Part shown: piece after piece, positions 23,360-33,418 of the stretch | How the letters are laid out: each line of letters opens with the position of its first letter | Position numbering within the stretch: position 1 is the first letter of the stretch | Origin: Hypholoma sublateritium FD-334 SS-4 | Taxonomy: Eukaryota > Basidiomycota > Agaricomycetes > Agaricales > Strophariaceae | Direction of reading: 5' to 3' | DNA: 64,000 nt | NCBI GenBank assembly: GCA_000827495.1 | Contig: KN817590.1 | Location: forward strand, 89,229-153,228 | Translations under genes and position numbers: made by a program | Notes under the pieces: generated by a model | What the model was told of the DNA's origin: nothing | The model's input: only the letters and a program-made list of their open reading frames with translations | Database searches by the model: none

Positions 23360-23550
23360 CTGCATGGAATAGTGTGAACCATCACTGAGCGCCATGGAAT
23401 AGCATGCGCCGCATTAACAATAACAAGCGCCATGGAATATAATACGCCGCATCAACTACGTCTGATGGCGAGCACCATGGAAGATTGTACACTCCGTCAA
23501 CTACATTTGATAGCAAGCGCCATGGAATACTGTGCGCCGCATCAAATGTA
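23360..23550. repeat. Short repeat array 1 (CATGGAAT units)
   Basis: Five imperfect units of about 40-47 bp share [GC]CATGGAA followed by CGCCGCATCAAC-like sequence. Unit starts are near 23363, 23392, 23431, 23474 and 23521. Confidence 0.55.
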
Positions 23551-24799
23551 GCTATGTTTCTTTATGTTTCCTCCTCCGTGGCGCTCGGTTTCAGTAATGC
23601 TATGCACCGGACCGAATGTATGTTTGTCTGTACGTATTTCTTCCTCTACGGCGCGTTTGTCCGTCACACTGCTTCCATGAAGTCCACTCACAGTCCACTT
23701 GACAGCATACCAGTTCAACCACTTCGTAGTCATAGAACATATATCAATGAATGAGCTATTTCATTGGATTGTTTGTAATACATCACTATAAGTATGATAT
23801 GTTGTAAAAAAGAAATGACATAATTCTATATTACTTTGTGCATTGCCTCCTATTCCCCTCAGTGCCGAGCGGTTGGTTATATTTTCTTTTACCCGAACAC
23901 CCCTTAACCTGATTCGGTGAGTTGTCGTGCACATAATACTGTAGTTGAACTTATGCGTATCATCCACTGTCGTATACCATTGAGAGTCGGTTGAGCGCAG
24001 ATGAGCCCACCACACTGATCCACGCAAGACCCAAAAACAAACTGATAGCTTTTTCAATAAATTAGGCGGTTGAGTCATTGAAGATCCTGATAAGCTGGCA
24101 TCTTAAATGTACTTTACGATGTTCTGTTTGTATGTTTTACACTTCCATTTTTATCTCAACCTTTTTTCTGTCAAACGTGCACTATGAAAATGCATAGAAA
24201 TAGATGAGAAGTATTACAATATATCTTTGATAGTAACATTTGCATTTAGCATGGCCGGTGGTCAGTCTGTCGTCTTTGGTAAGGTGGATTTATTTGCGAC
24301 CCATGAAAGTCAGTACCAAGCACGTTACAAAGTGTCTTTGAGATGGCGTCGTTTGATGACTCGTCTCACTTTTATTTCGTTGCCTAAAGATATATCCCGC
24401 AAGCTATGTAGGATAAAAGCAAATATTCTGACCGCTTTATTTGCATAAATATTGAAACAGGTCTGCGTAGAGTACAATTTCTGTTTCATTTTTTCTGTTT
24501 TTGCATTTGTATTTATAGATATTAATATATGACATATACGCGCTTGTGATAGCGGCATGTTTATACATTTATACCTCATGTAGGAGGTATGCTTCATGGA
24601 ATGTACGCTCCATGTATGAGGGACGCGCCATGGAATGTACACTGCATGGGCGTGATATAACACCTTTACATACAGCGAGAGGTTGTCTCGATTTCTATTC
24701 CCTTGAAATGTTGCTCCACATTTTATGAGGCTTGCTACATACATTAGGAGGGTGCACATATTTAAAGAGGCGCACTGCATATTTTTAGGGGATACTACT

Positions 24800-25180
24800 C
24801 ATTTGATGAGGGCGCGTCTCGATGGAAGGCGCACGGCTGCATGTACGACCGGTGGTAGCCGCAAATGTTGATGGGGCGCGCTAACGTTGGAATATGCTCG
24901 ATGGAAGCGCACGGCTGCATAAACAAGCGATTTGATGGGGCGCGCTTACTTTGGAATGGGCTCGATGGAAGTGCACGGTTGCATGGATAAATGGTGGTAG
25001 CAGCAATTTTTGATGGGGCGCGCTAACGTTGGAATGGGCTCGATGGAAGTACACGGCTGCATGGAAGGACTACGAGGGCGGTAGGGCTTAGTTAATGATG
25101 GCTGCTGGTGGGAACTAATTTGATGAGGTACGCTAGCGATGGAATAACCGCGAGGAAGCGTACGGCACCATGCAAGCAGG
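24800..25180. repeat. Short repeat array 2 (CTCGATGGAAG units)
   Basis: Four good units and one degenerate one share GATGGGGCGCGCTAACGTTG and then CTCGATGGAAG...CACGGCTGCATG. CTCGATGGAAG occurs at about 24818, 24897, 24961 and 25039, so periods are about 64-79 bp. The array runs directly into the finger ORF that follows. Confidence 0.6.
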
Positions 25181-25190
25181 GACGCCGCGC

Positions 25191-25480
25191 TTGCTACCGT
25201 GGCTCTTCCATCGGGCATTTGCGCTTGTTGCTGGGGCTTCATCCATGGGGTGGACAACATGGCCTGCATCGAACAAGACAACCTACTGAGCTGTATTGCG
25301 CCGGGATGTGGTCAGAATGTGAGTAGTCAGTCATTATTTTGTTGAATTCACGGTCTAATATTTTCTTAGTACCACTTAACGTGTCAAGGATATATAGAGA
25401 AGCCACTTGAGTTTTTCTGTGACGACCAGTGCAAAGAGGACGCAGGATTTCGAGTAGGAAATAAGAGGAGACGGAGATAG
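25191..25480 (+). CDS. PHD-like zinc-finger fragment, right copy
   Basis: Two open segments join across a GTGAGT...TTTCTTAG intron (about 25319-25370). The product reads ICACCWGFIHGVDNMACIEQ, LLSCIAPGCGQN, YHLTCQGYIEKPLEFFCDDQ and C, then ends in a basic tail (KRRRR). The C-G-Q-N-Y-H-L-T-C and F-F-C-x3-C spacing matches the second half of a PHD-type finger. No start codon is convincing because the frame opens inside a repeat array, so it is probably a gene fragment captured in the repeat island. It could also be the 3' end of a longer mobile-element gene. Confidence 0.5.
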
Positions 25481-25550
25481 AACCCATAAATAGATTTCTG
25501 AGGCATGTGACTTGATGACTAATATGATCGAATTACTATATTAGGAAGGA

Positions 25551-25571
25551 GGTAGGGGGGGGGGGAGGTCT
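25551..25571. repeat. G-run (right edge of repeat island)
   Basis: A run of about 13 G, same orientation as the run near 22.59 kb. Both are followed by similar TTATT[T]C[T/G]TAAAA sequence. Confidence 0.4.
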
Positions 25572-27137
25572 ACGGGGCCTTATTCGTAAAAATGGACATC
25601 GTGTATGGGATTTTTCCCTTGAGTACCCCTTGGCTCTACTAGTAAGTTCGATGACAACTCGACCAAAACTCGACGACCATGGCTTTGCAAGTTCCCTGAA
25701 GTTGACTTGGGTGCTGCTTGGGTCTACAATGCCTTACGCCGCTCAGTTTTGAGTTAATTCCGGCGCTACTCTGATCCCTAACGTGGCTTTCACCTTTTGC
25801 TGGCGTGCTGCGTGGGGCAGCGTGGCACCGGTGACCGCCGCTACCTTGCCGCTACCGCTACACAGCGCTACACTTGCATTAACATCAACTCCGCTGGCCC
25901 ATTACCGTCTTGCTGCTCAGGATATCCCACTGCAGCTATGTTCACTCTGATGTGCGCCGTTAAATCTTGCAGGACGCGCTTCCCTTGCTACGTTTACGTC
26001 GACATTGATATCCCCCCTTACCCCCTGCCGTCTTGCTACTCAGTACATGCCAATGCCGTCACGCCTGATTCGAGGTCAATGTTAACGTCTGCCTACTCAT
26101 CTCTGCAGTACCGTTGTTGGTTATCATTCCTGCCAGGCCTGCGGCGCTAACATCCGTCAAAACCCCCACAAGCTCATTACTTCCCTACCATGCGCGTCGT
26201 ACCCTGGACACGGTACCACTGCCGCTTGCGCTCGCTCTTTATTGTCTCAAAGTCTGAGATGCATTATCACTACTTTCCGCTTAGACTGAACAGCCGTCGA
26301 TGAATGCTGGACGGCGGACCATTTAAACGATGTCGGTGTATTTCGCTACATCAAGATAGCGTACAAGGTGCCACTGGCAGGGTGATATCCACATACAGCA
26401 ACAGCAGAAACAAGGGGATTCTATTACAAAGCAATGGGTTGAGTTACTGTAAGAACCGAAGTCGAGACAAATTATAGCCAGTTCCGAGAATTTGCATGGT
26501 GAAATTTCAGTGATAATTACGAGGATAGTTGTATCCTCAGCACCTCGATAGCTAGTAGTGATGTTCAGGTGGTTTCCGGCGGAGCAATTTATACGGCATC
26601 GTTCTCTTCTGTAATCGCAATAGTATTAGGCACACTGACTCATGAGGGCCTCAATGGCTGGCACGCACTCCTTCCACACTTGGCCAATATATCAGTGGCC
26701 GTATCTTTGACATTGCTCTCACATCCCTTTCCCTTTGCAACCTTGCAGCTTCGATGTTGACGTGTCCCAGATCCTGTACAAAACCAATAATGCTTAGTAC
26801 ATGCATTTTGGGAGAGACTGCAGCCGTGATCGTGCATCCAGCAGTGGTGAATGCTAGGCATGGTGGAGACAAAATATGGGTGCTTGCTTTGATTATGTGA
26901 GAGAAAATGAGATAGTTTTCGAACGCTCGTGTCTCTCTCTATTTATCAGTTCTCAATGCAAATCTATTCCTCTACATAAACGGATAGTTTGTCCAAACGG
27001 GCGGTTTCCCAAAGGCAGACAGACTGGGTCAATCGGAGATTTGTATTGGCAGACATCCACGAGGCAATTCAGGCAGTTTTTGATAGTAACAACTTGTTCC
27101 GATGAGCGGATTGAAACATGTCGACAGTATAAATAAA
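25572..27137. other. Intergenic region, no gene recognised
   Basis: At about 25850-26110 there is a degenerate internal repeat (two related stretches with CCGTCTTGCT[G/A]CTCAG near 25906 and 26027). Otherwise there is no support for genes. Confidence 0.35.
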
Positions 27138-28679
27138 TCATAGTAACTCCTGAGCCTTTTTCAAAGCATCAACACGGTCCTGAGGAATATATTGATTATA
27201 AGTAAGTGAATTTGGAGTTTTCAAGTCACGTACCCACTCCAAGACTGCCAAGTCATACCATTTGCGCTGCCAATCTGACATATCCCACGGAAAAGGTCCT
27301 CGGCGACCCGTTTCCCAATATCCCAATTCGTAATAACGGTCAAGGAAATCTTTCGATACACCCTGGGGAGCGGGGCGATCGGCAGCTGCTTGGAGTATGG
27401 CTCGTAATTCAATGCCACCAAGAAAGCAATAGAAAAGGTCCGGATTCCGCTTGTACATCTGGCTGCGGAAGAATGCACGCAACGTCGCATCGTAGGCATG
27501 AGTGTCTGTTTCAAAGTTGAGGGGATCAAAGTAAGCGTCCCATATAAAGCGTTGGCGTTCCTCGTCAAACCAGCCAATGCCACGTAAATCTGACCAGAGC
27601 GGACGAAACGCAGCAGATTCCCAATCTATAATTCCAGTAATTCTACCCGATTGCGGGTCAATCATAACGTTCTTGTCGTGTAAATCGCCGTGAGAGAAGC
27701 GCAGATTGACGGCGTCGGCAGACGGCCCAAATAAAGTAGAAGTGGGATACAGCCTGTGGAGGCCTTGAAAAAGTTCTAGACACTTTTCGCGGGTTGGAAG
27801 ATCATAAGCGGACCTTGTGGTCGGAATTCCGTTGAAAGCAACGAGTTTAACATATTCTTCTGACGTGAAGACAGTCGGCGTTTGGGAAGGGGGTGGCACA
27901 GCTAAGCAGTAGTCTAGAATAGATATTTCATTCAGAGGTCCGAGTTTGAATCTACCAGCAATGGAAGTGCTGCAGAGACCCTTCATCAATAGCAACGATT
28001 CAGAAGAGAGCGGTGCCCATCGTAGTGGCCCCCTGGTTGTCGCCTCGGGTAAACCATTTGCTGCGCCTTGGAGGCCACTGTCATCCTTGGTGTCAACGCT
28101 GTAATATATACTTCCGCATCTATCTGCCCTCAGACGGTACATCTGATCGTAGAAATCAATGATGTCCAGCGCGAGCCTTTGTTTCTCGGGGAAGTTCAAC
28201 TCGCTCCAGCCATCTCCCATCGTAACCCCGGGAACATGCTCCATGAGTACCCATTCGGCGCCCACTGGATTATTGGACTCAGAGCAATAAGATAGGACTT
28301 CTGGAACTGGAATAGACGTCTTGGCTATGAACCGGAACCGCATATTATTTAGTGTCAAAATGCATCCGCTGGTATAATCTGACTTACTTCGCACATACTC
28401 CATTGCCGCCACTTCAGCCTCAGTCTTGAAGAGCGGCCTAACTGGGGCAACTACGCGAGCTATGACAGACCGAGACTGAAGCTGGAAGGAGTACACTCTA
28501 GCATATCCCTGTTCTTGCCCCTCTGATTTGGGATTCATTCGAATCGGGGGGCCACATTCGGACGCAGGTACACGGAGAACTTGGCAGACTATGTCTCTCA
28601 GAGCTACTAGATTAACAGTAACTGCAATCCAGGGGTCTTCAACTCCAACCAAGTCGAGTGAGAATTGTCTTTCGGACAT
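27138..28679 (-). CDS. APH/choline-kinase-like phosphotransferase
   Basis: Two exons (28388-28679, 27138-28324) encode 492 aa starting MSERQFSLDL. The open frame extends further upstream, but the leader is Ser-rich and not conserved-looking. The protein has the aminoglycoside-phosphotransferase-family layout: an N-lobe with VIARVVAP and EVAAMEYVR, the link segment TSIPVPEVL, and a hinge-like WVLMEHVPG. The catalytic HGDLHDKNVMID comes next, followed by GIIDWESAAF, which supplies the metal-binding Asp. The 63-nt intron is a multiple of three and lacks stops, so retention would insert 21 residues just before TSIPVPEVL. Family alignment favours its removal. Fungal members are numerous and mostly of unknown substrate. 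Antibiotic resistance should not be assumed. Confidence 0.88.
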   Translation of the reverse strand: MSERQFSLDLVGVEDPWIAVTVNLVALRDIVCQVLRVPASECGPPIRMNPKSEGQEQGYARVYSFQLQSRSVIARVVAPVRPLFKTEAEVAAMEYVRSKSDYTSGCILTLNNMRFRFIAKTSIPVPEVLSYCSESNNPVGAEWVLMEHVPGVTMGDGWSELNFPEKQRLALDIIDFYDQMYRLRADRCGSIYYSVDTKDDSGLQGAANGLPEATTRGPLRWAPLSSESLLLMKGLCSTSIAGRFKLGPLNEISILDYCLAVPPPSQTPTVFTSEEYVKLVAFNGIPTTRSAYDLPTREKCLELFQGLHRLYPTSTLFGPSADAVNLRFSHGDLHDKNVMIDPQSGRITGIIDWESAAFRPLWSDLRGIGWFDEERQRFIWDAYFDPLNFETDTHAYDATLRAFFRSQMYKRNPDLFYCFLGGIELRAILQAAADRPAPQGVSKDFLDRYYELGYWETGRRGPFPWDMSDWQRKWYDLAVLEWVRDLKTPNSLTYNQYIPQDRVDALKKAQELL

Positions 28680-29588
28680 ATTAGATGAGGAGTGGGTGAG
28701 CGAACTTGGAGGGTGCTGTTCTGGTGATTGAGATCTAGAGAGTGCGCATCGTGTCAGCTGAGTTCGAAGATGGCAGTATTCGGAAGCCGACGGCACAGCG
28801 GAATTTGAATTTGAACGTTTACTTGCTACTAAGTTACATGTTAAGTTTGTGTTAAGTACTAAGGTAATAGTAAAAGTACTTTGCCAATACTCTGCCGTGT
28901 TCGAGGCTTTCATTTTATTTTAAATTGCATCATTCCGGGCTGTCCAAACCCCGTAGCTCAAATTTAGTCCCATGGTAGCGCAGTCACAGACTCGAAAGTC
29001 TGAGTTGGTCTGAGTCAATCTGCTCCGGTTGCAGTGTGTTGGCCATGCAATTCATTTCCGACATCAACTTCACATTTTTATTTGATTCATTACTTCCTGA
29101 TGCATTGACTTGAAGTTCTTATTGACCTTTCCTATTTTGAATCCTCCTTCGTTACCAGAAAATCGGGCTGAAAATATATATAGAAGCGAGATAGAAGCGT
29201 ATGCTATACAACTGTCATGGTCAGCATGGACGACTCACAATGAGACAGGTGTTGTATATTTGTTGTATGTGGAGGTGCAAGAACCGCACACTGTGCCATT
29301 CTGAGATCCCCAATAGACAACTTTACCCAATGGAGAAACTCTCGCACAGTCCGAGAAATGGCAGCATGAGATGCATTCCGACTCGGGACCTTTTCCTCAG
29401 TACCCGCCACAGCAAGCAACTTGTGGTCAATCTTAAGAAAGGACTTGGAAACGACAAGCTAAGTAGTACCTCTTCCATAAACAAATCACTAGCTGCTATT
29501 TTTCTGGAAAATCTTGAGCGTCATTGCTAAGCCCAATCTGAATGCACCTGCTTTGAAGTAGAAATTTGAAACGCTGAACTCTTGCAAT
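28680..29588. other. Intergenic region upstream of the phosphotransferase gene
   Basis: AT-rich. No gene, repeat or RNA could be supported. Confidence 0.4.
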
Positions 29589-30002
29589 TCACTCATTATT
29601 ATTGATATGAGTTTGCATGGACGATCTCATGAGAATAAAGTTCCCATCAAGTAATTTGTTTGCTGAGATTCTGAGAAATCGGGGCACAGCGGCGCATACC
29701 CGTATGATGGATTGAATTCTTGCCCCATCTACCCTCCTATATGATCCTTTGCGAGTTCTATCTGTGGGCAAATGACGCCCTTGTTTCTGGTTATCTGCCA
29801 TACTCATCATGGCATTGAATTCCAAGGGTTCCATCTCGAGCGGCGCAAAATCAGAACCCCATAAAGGCTGAGTGCTGTGATCGATGATCACCTCTATGAG
29901 TCCACTCAATGACTCACTGAGAGACTTGAACGTCCAAACTAGTCTGTGCGGCTCATCAGCCAACATGAGGCTGGTCTCTTGTACCTGGACCAGCACCCTC
30001 AA
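29589..30002 (-). CDS. Unknown protein Y (paralog of the 15.7-kb pseudogene)
   Basis: A 137-codon frame begins MRVLVQVQETSLMLADEPHR and continues through SLSESLSGLIEVI and WGSDFAPLEMEPLEFNA. I recognise no domain. Support for coding is indirect: its homologous copy near 15.9 kb preserves the same frame apart from stops. It may be the C-terminal exon of a larger gene. It ends about 130 bp from the 3' end of FunK1 copy B. Confidence 0.4.
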   Translation of the reverse strand: MRVLVQVQETSLMLADEPHRLVWTFKSLSESLSGLIEVIIDHSTQPLWGSDFAPLEMEPLEFNAMMSMADNQKQGRHLPTDRTRKGSYRRVDGARIQSIIRVCAAVPRFLRISANKLLDGNFILMRSSMQTHINNNE

Positions 30003-30133
30003 TCACAATTACCGGAGCCGATGGAAGCTGATTCAGACACAGGACGAAAACATCCAGTACAGGTCCAGAACTTAGATGTCCGATAAAAAACCTAGCAGAA
30101 TGTAGAAGGAAAGACCTATTATTGATAAATATA

Positions 30134-31260
30134 CTCATTCCTCGTCTTCGCCTTTTCCCTCGTTGATGTGATGACTGGTGCTACTTATGCCTGGTTCTGG
30201 GAGAGGAGGATTGTCGAGTACGGTAACGTTGTTTCAGTCTCGGACGACGCCCTGATCATCGCCGAGACTGTCAGAGCGTCGCATGCTAGACCTTTCCAGA
30301 TGTGCATGTGGTAATGCGGGGAGTGCGAAATTTCCCTTGCGGCGGCTTGAACAGGATCGTGAATGTGGGCACGCTCCGTCCCAGGGGGTTCTCATTCCAA
30401 GGCATTGATAGCTTCGTCGACATACGCAAGGATAGTCTCGTAAGCCACGGATGACGTAGCCTTCAGTTCCACGAGTGTTGGAACTGGTTTACCTTTCGAG
30501 AGGAGGAGTTTTTGGTCGACGTCGGCGAAAAACATGAGAGCCGGCCCAAAAGCATGTCAAACACTGGTCCGAAATACGGCGCTGCGGGGTAGGAGATCTT
30601 GAAATAATGGGTAAGTGCACTAAGCTTGGCGTCGAACGCATCGGACGGGTTCGCTGATGCACATTTCCTCAGTTGCCTTGGAAGTTCGGCGAGCTTTCCC
30701 CCTGGGCTAACAAAGCCACACAAGATCCAACAGAGGACGTAGAAAAAGGATTCAAGATCGTCCATGTAATCATGTGGCTTACAGGGAGCAGAGGTCGCAG
30801 TGTAACTTTGAAATATGTTCATGAATTGAAATGCGCGTATTCCCTAGAACGCGTGAGACAGAGAACAAATAATGTCTTGGGGATTTATCTTTGCGGTCGA
30901 CAGTAATAGCTAGATCGAAATCAACAAGCAGGCCGCCTTTCTTTCCTTTGAGTGGGTCTGAGTCGAGTACGATGTTGCTGACGCTAATGTAGCCGTAGAG
31001 AATGTCGTTGTTCCAAAGGTTTTGATGACCTAGCAAACAATATTAATAAAGTAAGTACACATTGTGAAGCGCATTATCACTTGCCACATAAAGCGGCTCC
31101 GTAGGCATACAGTAGCTGAAGACGTGACTGGAAAGCTTCGATGGATGGTCCATGGCCAACTAGATGCATACCGGACACAATGCATAATGCTGGATGCGAG
31201 AGTCACGAAACACGACCTTTAGATGAGCTGGCAGGTTTTTCGGGGAGAACCTTCGGGAGA
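30134..31260 (-). pseudogene. FunK1 kinase copy B, decayed
   Basis: FunK1 exons are recognisable: HQNLWNNDIL in the catalytic-loop exon, then CKPHDYMDDLESFFYVLCWI. The catalytic HRD is replaced (LYGYIS instead of LHRDIS). The frame shifts after DMLLGRL, and further upstream the PAHLKVVFRDS region contains stops and frame changes. The donor of the preceding exon has become GCAAGT. The N-terminal half of the kinase is not recognisable. These breaks make it a pseudogene related to kinase A. Confidence 0.75.
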
Positions 31261-31499
31261 AAAAAAGACTTGGGACGGAGTCAAGTACCTGCGCATGTCC
31301 CAGGCTTTATAAGAGGCCACTGGTTCGAGATGGACCAAGTTGGGGCAGCTAGAGGGAGGCCGCCTTTCGCATATGTACACACTGCAGGGTCCGGTCGAAG
31401 CCGCCTGCGTTGCATCTGAATCCTTCAACGGGGGCAAAACCAAGGCGCGATACTTCTTATTCCCGTTCTTCAATTCCTCGTAACCTGAGTTAAGTATAG

Positions 31500-32723
31500 T
31501 TAGCTGATCGTGTGTGGAAGTTGCAAGGAGCATGCTCGTTGACATACCCGAGCAGTTTCATGCGCGACCACCAAAGCCGCCGTCAACTCAATGCGCGACA
31601 GCGTCGCGCGGTCCTTCGGTGGGCACGATACCGCAATATTAGCCGCTTCGAAGAAATGGCGCAGGTGGCGCAGGAGATCGCAGAACACGTCACCGCAGAA
31701 GTACGAGTCGGACGGTACGCAGGTCTGAAGACACGCGTAAAGCAAAACGTGTAAACCACAGTTTCAGCATCGAGCGCCCGTGCGAGGTTGGGTTCCGACC
31801 AGCGGAGCAAATGAGGGAACAGTCCAAGCTTTCGCCTAGGCGCGGAGAAGGTGCAGCAGAGGCAGCAGAAGGTGTAGAAGAAGGACTCGAGGTCGTCCAT
31901 GTAGTCGTGCAGCTTGCTTGGTGCATCACGAGGACCGTACCTTTATAGAATGTTCATGAAGTGGGACACCCGCGTACCCTAAAAAATATAGGAGGGATTT
32001 CGGCCGAGTTATGAGAGGCCAGAGCGATAAATTATGTGCACACCTTGTTAAAATCACTTTTGTTGGTGCTCTTTTCGTGGTCGGGGGAAATGTCCATGTT
32101 GAGGTCGATAACGACGCCCTGGGTCCCCATGGTTGGGTTCGAATGTTGTTTGAATCTCGAGGTAGAAGGATGTTGTTCATGCTGATGTCGCGATGGAGGG
32201 TACCTACCTTTTCTCATAGACTTCGGTGAGCTAGAGCCACAGTCAAACGCGAATAAAAGAATGAACGAGGATGAACATTAGATACTACATACCGCTTATA
32301 GCATCGTGATACGCATGGCGCAGGTGAAGGCGCAATTCGAACCCCTCGATCAACTATGCACACCTGAACGAGAGGGATACGGGAGGATACGCGATCCCGG
32401 AATATGTTCCCCGAACATACTGGTAGGTTGTCCGCGCCGGCACCACGCGGTAGAGAAGCTCGGACGATGTCACCCTGGAATTCATTCGTCTGCCCAACCG
32501 TCCCGGTCCTCGATGTCTTCCTCAGAAGTCCATTCACCTGGGCGCCGTACAGGCCTTCTGATGATATACGGGCGCTCGAAAGTGTCCACCATCCAACAGC
32601 ATGCCCATCTCCGCCGAACAGCGCCTGGGTTCCGCGTCCCATCCGCCTAGCAGATTGACGCGTCACGGCAGACTGTCGGATGTCCGAGTTCGGCGTCCTA
32701 AGAGGTTTTGCTTCAGCGGCCAA
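31500..32723 (-). pseudogene. FunK1 kinase copy C, decayed
   Basis: Pieces of another FunK1 kinase appear in different frames: HRDISMNNILLP (catalytic loop), GVVIDLNMDIS (DFG position), MDDLESFFYTFCCLC (C-lobe signature) and, upstream, FELRLHLRHAYHDAIS matching the exon-2 tail of kinase A. The catalytic HRD is kept, but the frames between pieces do not join, so the gene is broken. It is clearly diverged from copies A and B and from kinase D. Confidence 0.65.
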
Positions 32724-33418
32724 CCATATGATCTGGGAGAGAAGCGTTGCTCACTTGGCATGGGAGCGGTAGCGGGCTTGTTAAACCCAGCGGTGGGAGC
32801 TATTTGCACGTCAATTATCTGGCTTTCTTGGACGTTCTTTGCGATGTAGACGGTCGATTTGCGGTCGATGGTCTGCCATGGCTAGATGAGAGAATGAAAA
32901 CGGATACTTAAAAAGGGGTATTTACCTACGTCCGTGTTGGTCCGTGGCCGCAACTTTGTGGGAGTGCAGTTAGGTGAAGCGGTTCGGAATGCGGGAGATA
33001 GAGGGTAGTCGCCATTGGAAGATGATTGTGGACCTGCATCGACATCCTTGGTACAACTTGAGCTTCAAGTTGAGCTTGAAGCTTGAAGCTTGAACGTTTG
33101 AAGTTTGAACGCCGTGCAGTATTGATTGCCGGGTCATATGACCGCGACTTCCTCTGCGATCCGACTGCGATCTGCCCAAGATTAGAGCGGCAGGAAAATG
33201 TAGACGGCGTCCTCCAAGCGTCCTCATGTTTACCTCACGTCCTTGTATAAAAATTAATACGCGTCAATACAGTATTAGAGGAGAATCTCGTTCAGATGTA
33301 CGAATTTATTGAATTAACTTGGAAATTGGAATTAACAGAAAGTCAACAGAAAGTTTTGAGAAAATTTGTCGAAAGATATTTAATAGCGAGGAAAGGGATG
33401 AAGAATACTGTGCTCGTT
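32724..33418. other. Intergenic region upstream of FunK1 copy C
   Basis: It contains a small AAGCTTGAA/AGTTTGAAC direct-repeat patch near 33055-33110. A + strand 78-codon ORF (33296-33532) overlaps the end of the next gene and has no family features. Confidence 0.35.

Noticed and set aside
22580..25575. CRISPR-like array in the repeat island
   Set aside because: Units are imperfect, of variable period and without equal-length spacers, and the DNA is plainly eukaryotic with spliced genes.
27138..28679. Antibiotic-resistance aminoglycoside phosphotransferase
   Set aside because: The APH fold is common in fungal genomes for unrelated small-molecule kinases. Nothing here points to drug substrates.
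28930..29045. Possible tRNA-like sequence near the phosphotransferase gene promoter
   Set aside because: Short stems could be drawn, but no cloverleaf with a proper T-arm and anticodon loop was found.
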